From positions 1 to 37,180 of the forward strand of contig JAJOIW010000239.1 in assembly GCA_021209225.1 (NCBI GenBank): a stretch of 37,180 nt of DNA. The letters are read 5' to 3'. This DNA comes from Verrucomicrobiota bacterium (GTDB lineage: Bacteria > Verrucomicrobiota > Verrucomicrobiia > Limisphaerales > JAJOIW01). Positions 6,658 through 14,152 of the stretch are shown here, piece after piece. A program made the translations under genes and the position numbers. The notes under the pieces were generated by a model. The model was not told the origin of the DNA. It searched no databases and was given only the letters and a program-made list of their open reading frames with translations. Within the stretch, counting starts at the first letter, position 1. Each line of letters begins with the position of its first letter.

Positions 6658-6910
6658 GCTTCGTAAGCCACCTGACCATCACGATCCCAACACCGATGCC
6701 GACCGTGAAGATCCAGAAAACCATCTCCGCGTGAATCACATGGTAGCCGGTCACTCTCGACGGAAGAACAAACCTGCAAAGCGGTGGTGTGGGAATCCAA
6801 TGAAGATCCCACCAGAGGGAATACCATACCGCTCCACCTGCGACAGCTCCTGCAGCACACGGGATCAACGTCACGAAACCGATCAGGATGTTTTTGACGA
6901 GGCACGTCAT
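6548..6910 (-). CDS. Small membrane protein, cassette gene
   Basis: This is a 120-aa open frame, MTCLVKNILIGFVTLIPCAA. Two hydrophobic helices are visible, about residues 8-32 (ILIGFVTLIPCAAGAVAGGAVWYSLW) and 62-82 (MVFWIFTVGIGVGIVMVRWL), followed by a basic stop-transfer segment (TKRRTKR). The remaining C-terminal residues (STEPPPRASVSMCRDF onward) come from the attC-like site, so the natural protein is about 90 residues. No family is recognised. It is the first gene of the visible cassette series, and no attI or integrase is found upstream. Confidence 0.6.
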   Translation of the reverse strand: MTCLVKNILIGFVTLIPCAAGAVAGGAVWYSLWWDLHWIPTPPLCRFVLPSRVTGYHVIHAEMVFWIFTVGIGVGIVMVRWLTKRRTKRSTEPPPRASVSMCRDFRMLDSLPAPDSSGGR

Positions 6911-7126
6911 ATTACGCAGAAAGTTTTATTATGCGGTTTTTCCGCAGTTCCCGGGAAAATCCGCAGTTATCCGACTGGGTGTGGATGGAGGGATGCTGTG
7001 ACTTTGACTGAATGGGTTCATATTTTTTCCTGGATTGCGCTACTTATGACTCAGAAACCCTGTATTTCCAAGTAAAATGTTTGATCAAAGAACAGGTGCG
7101 CGGGACAGAATCCATCGGTTTGGGCG

Positions 7127-7172
7127 CGTGATATTTTTGATATCCGACTGGGCGGATAATTAAAATATCACG
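7127..7172. repeat. 46-nt hairpin element, copy 1
   Basis: The arms CGTGATATTTT and AAAATATCACG pair outside, ATCCG and CGGAT pair inside, and the apical sequence is ACTGGG. It is followed by ACAGCTGG. A near copy lies at 7296-7341. It could be an RNA structure, a protein-binding palindrome or a small mobile repeat. Confidence 0.7.
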
Positions 7173-7295
7173 ACAGCTGGCGGGGCTGGAAAATGGGAGA
7201 CAGGGGAAGAAGATGGAAGTTTATTCAGGGTTTTTCGCCAAAAAAAACGTCCTTTTCTGCCGATTCCATGGATTCTGACTACAAACGTTGCCGAA

Positions 7296-7341
7296 CGTGA
7301 TAATTTTGATATCCGACTGGACGGATATTAAAATTATCACG
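7296..7341. repeat. 46-nt hairpin element, copy 2
   Basis: The arms CGTGATAATTTT and AAAATTATCACG pair outside, ATATCCG and CGGATAT pair inside, with apical ACTGGA. Compared with copy 1, base 8 is A instead of T and its partner, base 39, is T instead of A, so pairing is kept. It is followed by the same ACAGCTGG. Confidence 0.7.
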
Positions 7342-7731
7342 ACAGCTGGAAGGCAGACTGAAAAGGAAAAGGTGACAGATTCTGGTGTTCCGGGTGGGGA
7401 TGAATGCGTCGAATTTGCAGGTGCCCTGCCTTTGCAAAAAATAAAAAAGCGGATAGCGGGTGTGCCCTGCAGGCAAGGTGAGCTGATGGTCCGGTGGGAG
7501 ATACGGGACAGTGAATTCCGGAGAAGAAGTCTTGTTGCATGAAACGATCGATGGAGAAGAGGAGCCTGTGATGGAAGGTCCACCCCCACATCTCCACCGG
7601 GGTGGCATTTGAACATTGGAATGAGGCTTCTGCGTGGTTGTCCAATGTGCAGGAATGGCAGGTGGTTCACTCTGTCCGGGCCTGTGAACTGACTCACCGG
7701 GTTATTCCCGATCAGACCTGGACTGGGATTT

Positions 7732-7751
7732 GGGGGACAGGAATGTCCCCC
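7732..7751. repeat. Perfect 8-bp hairpin after nhaC
   Basis: GGGGGACA-GGAA-TGTCCCCC lies 15-34 nt beyond the nhaC stop. No T run follows on the nhaC strand, so it is not a classical intrinsic terminator. It may still act as a 3' stabilising stem, or be an interspersed repeat. Confidence 0.5.
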
Positions 7752-7765
7752 CTCCGGTCAGGGGC

Positions 7766-9229
7766 TCATGTGGTGCTGTTGTGATTTTCTGATGGGTGGG
7801 TTGGTATTGCCGGGTTGTGCAGGGGTTTGATGCCCCATCCGAAGCGGGCACTGAGAATGGAGAGGAGGGGTGAGAGCCAGTTGAAGAAGGCGAATGGGGC
7901 AAAAGCGAAGGGTGAGACACCGAGGTATTGTTTCATGGTGGCGCCACAGGTATTCCAGAGGATGAGCGGGGATGTGAGGGTGCCGGCGTCCTCGAGTGCT
8001 CGGGAAAGGTTGAGGGGGTCCAGTCCTCTGCCGAGAAATGCCTGGCGGAACATTTTGCCCGGCACGGAGATGGCGAGGTATTGATCGGATGCTGTGAGGT
8101 TCATCAGGATGCAGGAGAGGTTGGTCGCCCCAACCAGTTTCCAGTTGCTGGTGGCATATTTCAGGATCCATAAGGCGATGGTTTCGAGCATGTGGGTTTT
8201 CATCATGATCCCACCGAATCCCAGAGCACAGAATACCAGAGAAATAGTCCACATCATGCCTTCAAGTCCGCCTTTACTGAGGAGTTCATCGATTTCGGCA
8301 TGACCGGATGATGAGGCATATCCTGAGAATGCCCAACCCACCAGGTCGTGGAGACTTTCACCCTGGACCACCAGGCCCAGAAAGACACCAAAAAGCGTGG
8401 CGAAAAACAGGGATGGAAGTGCGGGGAGTTTTCTCCATACCATGATGAGCACCGAAACGGGTGCCAGCAACAGCCAGGGCGATAGTTTGAAGTGGGTGGC
8501 CAGTGCGCTTCGAAGCGCCTCAATCCGTGCCGTGTCCGTGTTCTGGGTCTCGACAAACACTCCCATCAACCCGTAGAGCACCAGAGCAATTCCCATGGCG
8601 GGCAAAGTCGTATAGAGCATGTGGCGGATGTGGGCAAAAAGTTCTGCGCCCACGACCGCCGGTGCCAGGTTGGTGGAGTCGGAAAGCGGGGATAGTTTAT
8701 CTCCAAAATAGGCCCCGGAAACAATGGCACCGGCTGCCACAGATTCAGAGAGTCCGAGTCCGGAGGCCACCCCGATAAGTGCCACTCCGACTGTTCCGGC
8801 TGTGGTCCACGAGCTGCCTGTGGCCAGAGAAACAACAGAACATATCAGACACGCCGCCACATAAAATATCTTTGGATTCAACAATGCCAATCCGTAATGG
8901 ATCAGCAAAGGAACAACCCCAGCGGCAATCCAGGTGGAAATCAGCATGCCCACAACCATCAGGATGAGCACGGCCTTCATGCCAATCTGAATGCCTTCGA
9001 CGAGGCCATCCTCCAAAGCCGACCAGGGATAGCCAAGGAAAAGCCCCATGCCAGCCGCCACCGCCACTCCGAGCATGATGGCCAGATGCGGGTCCTCCAT
9101 TTTCAATACCTGGAGGTGGATCACCAGAAAGACAACCAGACACACCAATGGGATAAGCGCCTCCCACAGTCGGGGTTTGCGTTGGCACTGCTGGTTGGTG
9201 CCGGGGCCTGAATCCTGCTTGGATACCAT
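7766..9229 (-). CDS. nhaC: NhaC-family Na+/H+ antiporter
   Basis: This 487-aa polytopic protein starts MVSKQDSGPG. The first helix is LWEALIPLVCLVVFLVIHLQ, and about eleven hydrophobic segments follow. NhaC-type signatures include GSSWTTAGTVGVALIGV, GAIVSGAYFGDKLSPLSDST with the family's conserved Asp/Ser/Thr residues in the transport core, and ASDQYLAISVPGKMFR near the end. Family members exchange Na+ (sometimes with organic anions) for H+ across the inner membrane. It begins 24 nt after the DmpA-type gene, in the same direction and probably the same mRNA, with a GbsR-type regulator at the head of the group. The gene is intact. Substrate could differ from Na+/H+, since NhaC relatives include malate/lactate exchangers. 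Confidence 0.88.
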   Translation of the reverse strand: MVSKQDSGPGTNQQCQRKPRLWEALIPLVCLVVFLVIHLQVLKMEDPHLAIMLGVAVAAGMGLFLGYPWSALEDGLVEGIQIGMKAVLILMVVGMLISTWIAAGVVPLLIHYGLALLNPKIFYVAACLICSVVSLATGSSWTTAGTVGVALIGVASGLGLSESVAAGAIVSGAYFGDKLSPLSDSTNLAPAVVGAELFAHIRHMLYTTLPAMGIALVLYGLMGVFVETQNTDTARIEALRSALATHFKLSPWLLLAPVSVLIMVWRKLPALPSLFFATLFGVFLGLVVQGESLHDLVGWAFSGYASSSGHAEIDELLSKGGLEGMMWTISLVFCALGFGGIMMKTHMLETIALWILKYATSNWKLVGATNLSCILMNLTASDQYLAISVPGKMFRQAFLGRGLDPLNLSRALEDAGTLTSPLILWNTCGATMKQYLGVSPFAFAPFAFFNWLSPLLSILSARFGWGIKPLHNPAIPTHPSENHNSTT

Positions 9230-9253
9230 CTCAGGACTTTACCTGATTCCAGC

Positions 9254-10422
9254 TCATTGGGCGAGCACCTGTTTGAGTCGATCGTGGGGGAGGGCATACA
9301 CTTTATTGCCATTGATTCCGCTCATGGTCTCCGCCGCCACGAGTGCATTGATGATGGCCTCCTCAGTCACCTGCACCACTGCCTGGAAAAATGGATCAAT
9401 CGCATCATTGTCCATCATGGCCAGCCGGCTGACCCCCTGACTGTCCGGCGGTTCGATGGCCGCTGTCGAAAACACCAGAAACAGGTCGCCCGAGGAATTG
9501 TACCCCATGCCTCCGGTTCTCTGAATGCCCAGGGGAATGCGTTTGGCCAATCGCTTGAGCTGGAACGGAAGCAGTGGGGCGTCGGTCGCAATCACCACCA
9601 ATATCGAATTGCCTTCGGAGGTGGGGAGGATGCCATGCATCTCAGGCAGGAGGTCGGGTATTTTCCGGCCAACCGGAATGCCCCGGATGCGGAAGTCCTC
9701 CCTCAATCCAAAATTGGCCTGAACCAGTCCGCCAACAATGAATCCTGACTCCAGCACCCGGGACGCGGATCCAATTCCCCCTTTGAAGCGGAAACACACC
9801 ATGCCGGTGCCTCCCCCAACATTCCCCTCATCCACTGGACCGGAGGTCGCATTCTCCAGAGCCTGCATCACGTGGGATTTCCTCACATGAAATCCATGGA
9901 TGTCGCTGAGCCGCCCATCCCAGGTTTCGCCCACCACTGGCAGGGCGGCAAAATCATAGGCCAGACCGCCGGAATGAAATTTGTTTTTCTGCCTCCACTG
10001 GATCGCCGCCTCGTGCACAGCTCCGATGCTGTGGGTATTGGTCCAGAGGATGGGTTCCTCCAGGAATCCGGATTCCTCGATCCAGTGGACCCCAGTCAGC
10101 TCGCCATTGCCATTGAGATTCGAGGTGGCGGCAAAGATTTCCGGAAGTTTTTCCCGGTGGGCAGGATGGCAGTCACCCCAGTCCGGACCGGACCTTCCCC
10201 GATCACCAAACGTCCCTCCCCACGGATGAGGGTGCTGTGACCGACCTCGACACCAGCCACATCCGTGATCGCATTCCATGTTCCCGGTATTCCTTCAAAC
10301 TCAATACCCAGATCGCGCGCCCGGATTTCGCCTCCAGAGCACATCGACCCAGCGAATAGACCAATCATCCCCAGCAGGAATCCCTGCATCCTCTGCCTCC
10401 AGCGTGCGCCGCGGTCATTCAT
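9254..10422 (-). CDS. DmpA-type P1 aminopeptidase, interrupted by one frameshift
   Basis: The protein starts MNDRGARWRQRMQGFLLGMI with a signal-like segment (a Met 11 codons later is possible). RARDLGIEFEGIPGTWNAIT and GVEVGHSTLI open the P1 (DmpA/BapA) family domain. After VRTGVTAILPTG the frame breaks; the next frame continues EKLPEIFAATSNLNGNGELT, EESGFLEEPILWTNTHSIG, GNVGGGTGM, and NSILVVIATDAPLLPFQLKR. Autocleavage in this N-terminal-nucleophile family falls just before the Ser of the NS-ILVV segment. It hydrolyses D- or beta-amino-acid-containing small peptides or amides. One extra base in the CCGGGAAAAA stretch (about 10151-10157) repairs it, so a sequencing error is likely. It is preceded by gbsR and followed by nhaC. 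Confidence 0.8.
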
Positions 10423-10507
10423 TTCATCTTTGGGTTTGAAGGATTGCCGAGCCATTCTGCCACCCCTTGCTTCTCCGTCAGTCCGGGATGGGATGCATGC
10501 CAATGGA

Positions 10508-11059
10508 TCATCCACTTTTATTTGATTTTTTAGTCGATTGATTGAGTCCTGCCAGGCCGCCACCCGCCTTGAGTATTTCCTTGATCATGGGGCGGGGGAT
10601 TTTGTGGATAGCATCGTACCATTGCGTGGTCGTGGTGAAAAAATCATGCAATGAACGGAGTCTTTCCACGGTCCTCTCCTCATTCTTTCCGGCTTTTTTC
10701 GCTTCCTGCATGATTTCCTCGATGAGGGCGAGGGTTGGATCGACCTCGCGCTTTTTCCTTTCCTCGAGGATAATCTGGAACATTTCCCAGACATCGCTGA
10801 GGGATTCGTAGTGGTCGCGTTTATCGCCCTGCACTGGTGTCTTGCGCACGATTCCCCAATTCTGCAATTCGCGCAGGCTGTTGCTGACATTGCTGCGGGC
10901 GACACTCAGACTTTCACTGATCTGCTCCGCGTTCAGTGGCTTGCCCGAGATATACAACAAGGCATGGATCTGGGCCACGGTTCGACTAATCCCCCATCTC
11001 GTTCCCATCTCACCCCAGTGCAGAACAAATCTCTGCTGCATCGATGTCAATTCTGCCAT
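10508..11059 (-). CDS. GbsR/MarR-type transcriptional regulator
   Basis: This 183-aa protein starts MAELTSMQQRFVLHWGEMGT. The winged-helix part covers roughly residues 10-80: WGISRTVAQIHALLYIS, LNAEQISESLSVARSNVSNS (recognition helix) and LRELQNWGIVRKT, with the wing at GDKRDHYE. The C-terminal half is helical and charged, suited to dimerisation. GbsR-family proteins sense small solutes such as choline or betaine precursors and repress neighbouring genes; the ligand here is unknown. The dmpA-type gene starts 85 nt downstream and nhaC follows, so it probably controls this peptide-hydrolysis/antiport operon. The long upstream interval (11060-11364) leaves room for its operator. Confidence 0.85.
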   Translation of the reverse strand: MAELTSMQQRFVLHWGEMGTRWGISRTVAQIHALLYISGKPLNAEQISESLSVARSNVSNSLRELQNWGIVRKTPVQGDKRDHYESLSDVWEMFQIILEERKKREVDPTLALIEEIMQEAKKAGKNEERTVERLRSLHDFFTTTTQWYDAIHKIPRPMIKEILKAGGGLAGLNQSTKKSNKSG

Positions 11060-11364
11060 ATCATCCCGAAATTTCTGATTTCATTGCATAGATTAGCTGG
11101 TTTCATTTGTCTTCGCAACTCCACTGCCGAAGCGTGTTGCCCCACCATTGGGACACCATGGCTGAAGCCACGGAAATGAACGGGATCAGCAATCAGGAAA
11201 TATACGGCAACGATGAGCGGGAGGCATTGCCGGATGGGGCGGAAGCTGGCATGCCTGGCTGGATTCCCCCAGGAAATGATTCGAAGTGGATAATGAGTTG
11301 CCTTTTGGGAGTGGTTATCGCTTAAATACCTGCAGATCTCAATTCAGGCATTCGACGGGGACAT
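11060..11364. other. Divergent intergenic region, gbsR / ECF sigma gene
   Basis: No gene is seen. It must hold the promoters of both the regulator and the sigma factor. A PVC-repeat-like patch (GGGACACCATGGCTGAAGCC) lies near 11151-11170. I cannot identify reliable -35/-10 boxes. Confidence 0.5.
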
Positions 11365-12025
11365 ATGGACAACAAAAAAAAACAATTTTGATTCAGAAGC
11401 GAGTTCGTCACCGAATACGAATCCCGAGCTTTTGGCTCGAATCAAGGACAACTCGAATGAAGCGGCGTGGCGGGAATTCATTCAGATATACCGCCCGTTG
11501 GTTTATGGGTTCTGCATCAACCACCAGCTTCAGGTGGCCGATGCGAATGATGTGACCCAGGAGGTGATGAAAGCCATTTCACGCAGCATTGCCAACTTCG
11601 AATACGATCCGAAAAAAGGACGTTTCAGGTCCTGGCTCTTCACGGTGACGCGCAGCAAATTCAACAACTTCCTCGAATCGCGCTACAAGCACCCACAGGG
11701 ATCAGGCGATACAGAGATGCTCAGATTCATCGAGGATCAGCCCGCCCGCGAAGAAGCCGAAGATTGGGATAAAGAATTCAAACGCCAGACTCTGGCGTCC
11801 GCCATGGAAGCCGTCGAACTGGAATTCGCCCCCAAAACCTGGGAGGCTTTCGTCCGCACCGCCATCCATCACGAACCAGGAAAAGACGTTGCCGATGAAC
11901 TCGACCTCTCCATAGGCGCCGTCTATATCGCCCGCAGCCGCGTCACCACCCGCATCAAAGAATGGGTCCGCCGGTTTCTCAAAGACGAAACCGACTTCTT
12001 CGACGATCTGGATCCTGCCACTTGA
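11365..12025 (+). CDS. ECF-family RNA polymerase sigma factor
   Basis: Conserved sequence begins before the first in-frame ATG (11432): PELLARIKDNSNEAAWREFI and QIYRPLVYGFC are the usual opening of this family. If the A9 run at 11374-11382 had eight bases, the ATG at 11365 (MDNKKNNFDSEASSS) would be in frame, so that start is preferred. Region 2 follows with VADANDVTQEVMKAISRSIA and GRFRSWLFTVTRSKFNNFLE, and region 4 with TWEAFVRTAIHH, KDVADELDLSIGAVYIARSR. About 220 aa in total. It directs RNA polymerase to a specific promoter set, probably in response to an envelope or other extracellular signal. No anti-sigma gene is adjacent. It is convergent with the GH97 gene, 7 bp apart. Confidence 0.85.
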
Positions 12026-12032
12026 GATGGAA

Positions 12033-14021
12033 TCAGTCTTCGGAGGGGGTCAATCGAATGTATGCCCCACCATGCGCAGCCAGGCTGATGTCGAGACTAT
12101 CGGAATCAGCCACCAGAGATTCTGAAAATTCAAAAAATGGCGGGAGTTCGGGACGGTCATTAAATTGTTTTATGGTGTAGTCCTTCTTTGAGAGGAAGGC
12201 CAGTTTGATTCTGATATTCCGGGGTGTCTCATCGTTCATTGCGCCGATATACCAATCATTCCCGTGCCGGCGGGCAACAACCACGAATTCCCCCACATCT
12301 CCGTCAACAAACTTTGTGTCATCCCAATTTGTTGGAATTTGACTTAATGCCCGGATCAATCCTGGGTCGAGATTCCGGTATGCTGACGGGGAGTCGGCCA
12401 CCATGGAGAGATGATTCTGGTAGACCACATAACTTGCGAGGGTCCGGCTCGGCGTGCCTATCACCAGGGGAGCTTCATTTCTGGGCTGGAACTCCTTCAG
12501 AGAAACTGTCCGGAACGATCCCTGGTGGAAGTCGAGTGGTCCCGCCAACATTCTTGTATATGGTACAGTCACTTCATGCTCCGGTGGAATACCGCCTGGC
12601 TCCCATTTGTCATATTCAAGATTCATCACCGCTTCATGGCTCAGAAGATTGGGAAAGGTTCTCTCCAGTCCGCTTGGTTTTGGACATCCATGCAAAGTGA
12701 CCGTGAGGTGATTGTCGGCAGCGAGTTTCACCGCCCTATGGACAAATCGATTCATCTCCTGGTCATCCCGGTCCATAAAATCCAGCATCACACCCTCGAT
12801 GCCCCATTGGCGGTAAAGTGGAAATGCCCGGTCCATGTGGTCGCGGGCAGCCTCCCAATTCATCCACAGCCGGATCCGCACATTTTTTGAGGCTGCATAA
12901 GTCAGGACTTCCTTCAGGTCCAGTCCCGGAATGGGTGTGGTTGGATCAGCTCCCTCGTAAGGCACTATGGGTCCATCATACCAGGCTTTGTCTCCGAGTC
13001 CGTCCAGTGAATGATAGGGAATTCCCATTTCCGAACAGAAATCGATATAATATTTAGCTGTCTCGGTATTAAGCCCCGGTACAAAATCGACTCCCCGCTC
13101 ATGGAAGCCATTCCACCATGGGAAGGTGGTTTTTCCGGTTTTTATCCACGAGGTGTCGGCAATTCTTGAGGGCTGACTCAGAGCGATCACCAAGTCGGAT
13201 TCCAATAAATCACCCGCACTTTGAGCTGTGAGAAGAATACGCCATGGCGACTTGTGTGGTAAACCATGGCGAACTGCCAATCCGGATGAATCGGGTAGCG
13301 GTGAAAGGCGTGAAGTCAACCGCCCCGGAACATAGGCCTGCAGGTAGGTGCCTGCATATTCCTCAATGTCTGCCTCCGTGATGGCTGCCCATAGACCCGA
13401 GGACGATTTGAAAAGCATGGGCAAGGCTGAAAGCCAATCCGAAGGAATTTCGCTGCCCGGTAATTTCCTGTAGAGCTTTTCATACGAGGTGGTGAATCCA
13501 TTCAATGGGAGGGCATAGACCTCGGATTCCGCTGGGAGAGCAAATTCTGTCATCTCCTCAACAATGCTTATTCCGGAATCCTTTGGGGAGCCATGGAAAT
13601 GGTATCGCCATGCCACTCCATCATCAAAGGCTCGAATGATCAGCGACCAGCTGAACTGACTGTCCCGTTCTTCAAAATGAAAGGTGGATTCGGAAGCGAG
13701 GGCCGTCACATGCCGGCGTTTCCCCACCGCCTGTATGAAATCCTGTCGATTGATGCCAGAATCAATTCCCAATAGCCGCGAATTCCTCCCCAGAAACTGC
13801 CCGCCTTTTAATTCGATACCCATTCTGGATTCCTGCAGGACGGTCTGGTTCCGGTAATGAACAGCGTATCTCAGAGAAGAATGACTCCCCTGTGGATCGG
13901 ATGGAATCTCAAGAGACAGGGTCAAGGCTCCATCCGGGGATGAGACCGAATATGTCCCCATCACCCGGCAAAATGATCCCCAGATCAGCACTTGGGATAA
14001 AATGAACTTTCTGAATGTCAT
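12033..14021 (-). CDS. GH97 glycosidase, probably a retaining alpha-galactosidase type
   Basis: This 662-aa secreted enzyme has the signal peptide MTFRKFILSQVLIWGSFCRV MG. The N-terminal beta-sandwich (YSVSSPDGALTLSLEI, SRMGIELKGGQF) leads to a TIM barrel: YYIDFCSEMGIPYHSLDGLG, VRIRLWMNWEAARDH, GIEGVMLDFMDRDDQEMNRF, LTVTLHGCPKPSGLERTFPN, AVMNLEYDKWEP. A C-terminal beta domain follows (RHGNDWYIGAMNDETPRNIR). The Asp in MLDFMDRDDQ lies where retaining GH97 members carry the nucleophile; the inverting SusB-type enzymes lack it. It therefore probably cleaves alpha-galactosides or similar alpha-linked sugars in the periplasm. It is a single gene, with no SusC/SusD genes nearby, and intact. Confidence 0.88.
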   Translation of the reverse strand: MTFRKFILSQVLIWGSFCRVMGTYSVSSPDGALTLSLEIPSDPQGSHSSLRYAVHYRNQTVLQESRMGIELKGGQFLGRNSRLLGIDSGINRQDFIQAVGKRRHVTALASESTFHFEERDSQFSWSLIIRAFDDGVAWRYHFHGSPKDSGISIVEEMTEFALPAESEVYALPLNGFTTSYEKLYRKLPGSEIPSDWLSALPMLFKSSSGLWAAITEADIEEYAGTYLQAYVPGRLTSRLSPLPDSSGLAVRHGLPHKSPWRILLTAQSAGDLLESDLVIALSQPSRIADTSWIKTGKTTFPWWNGFHERGVDFVPGLNTETAKYYIDFCSEMGIPYHSLDGLGDKAWYDGPIVPYEGADPTTPIPGLDLKEVLTYAASKNVRIRLWMNWEAARDHMDRAFPLYRQWGIEGVMLDFMDRDDQEMNRFVHRAVKLAADNHLTVTLHGCPKPSGLERTFPNLLSHEAVMNLEYDKWEPGGIPPEHEVTVPYTRMLAGPLDFHQGSFRTVSLKEFQPRNEAPLVIGTPSRTLASYVVYQNHLSMVADSPSAYRNLDPGLIRALSQIPTNWDDTKFVDGDVGEFVVVARRHGNDWYIGAMNDETPRNIRIKLAFLSKKDYTIKQFNDRPELPPFFEFSESLVADSDSLDISLAAHGGAYIRLTPSED

Positions 14022-14152
14022 CTCAATCTGCTTTCGAAAATGGAATGCACCATTGGTCGCAGGAAACGACTTATTTTGCCAGTCATAAGATCCTCAGGTC
14101 TCAGAATTCCATTTTTGCCCCGGAAACAGCGGATGCCGCCGGATTTTGAGGC

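Larger units (their letters stand above)
6911..7765. other. 855-bp non-coding interval with hairpins
   Basis: No open frame here has protein-like composition. The interval holds a short hairpin (TGCGG-TTTTT-CCGCA, near 6929-6943), a lone ATCCGACTGGG core (6969-6979), two 46-nt hairpin copies (7127-7172 and 7296-7341) and an 8-bp hairpin at 7732-7751. It separates the cassette region from the nhaC operon. Confidence 0.6.

Noticed and set aside
6911-7126. attI site or integrase promoter upstream of the cassettes
   Set aside because: No GTTRRRY end in a suitable place and no integrase frame nearby.
7221-7697. Long overlapping minus-strand frames in the non-coding interval
   Set aside because: Low-complexity, Pro/His/Ser-rich translation; they run through the hairpin copies.
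7732-7751. Intrinsic terminator of nhaC
   Set aside because: A perfect stem, but no T run follows it on the nhaC strand.
10140-10166. Programmed -1 frameshift in the aminopeptidase gene
   Set aside because: The stretch GGGAAAAAC resembles a slippery site but does not fit the in-frame heptamer well, and many other genes here show the same kind of break.
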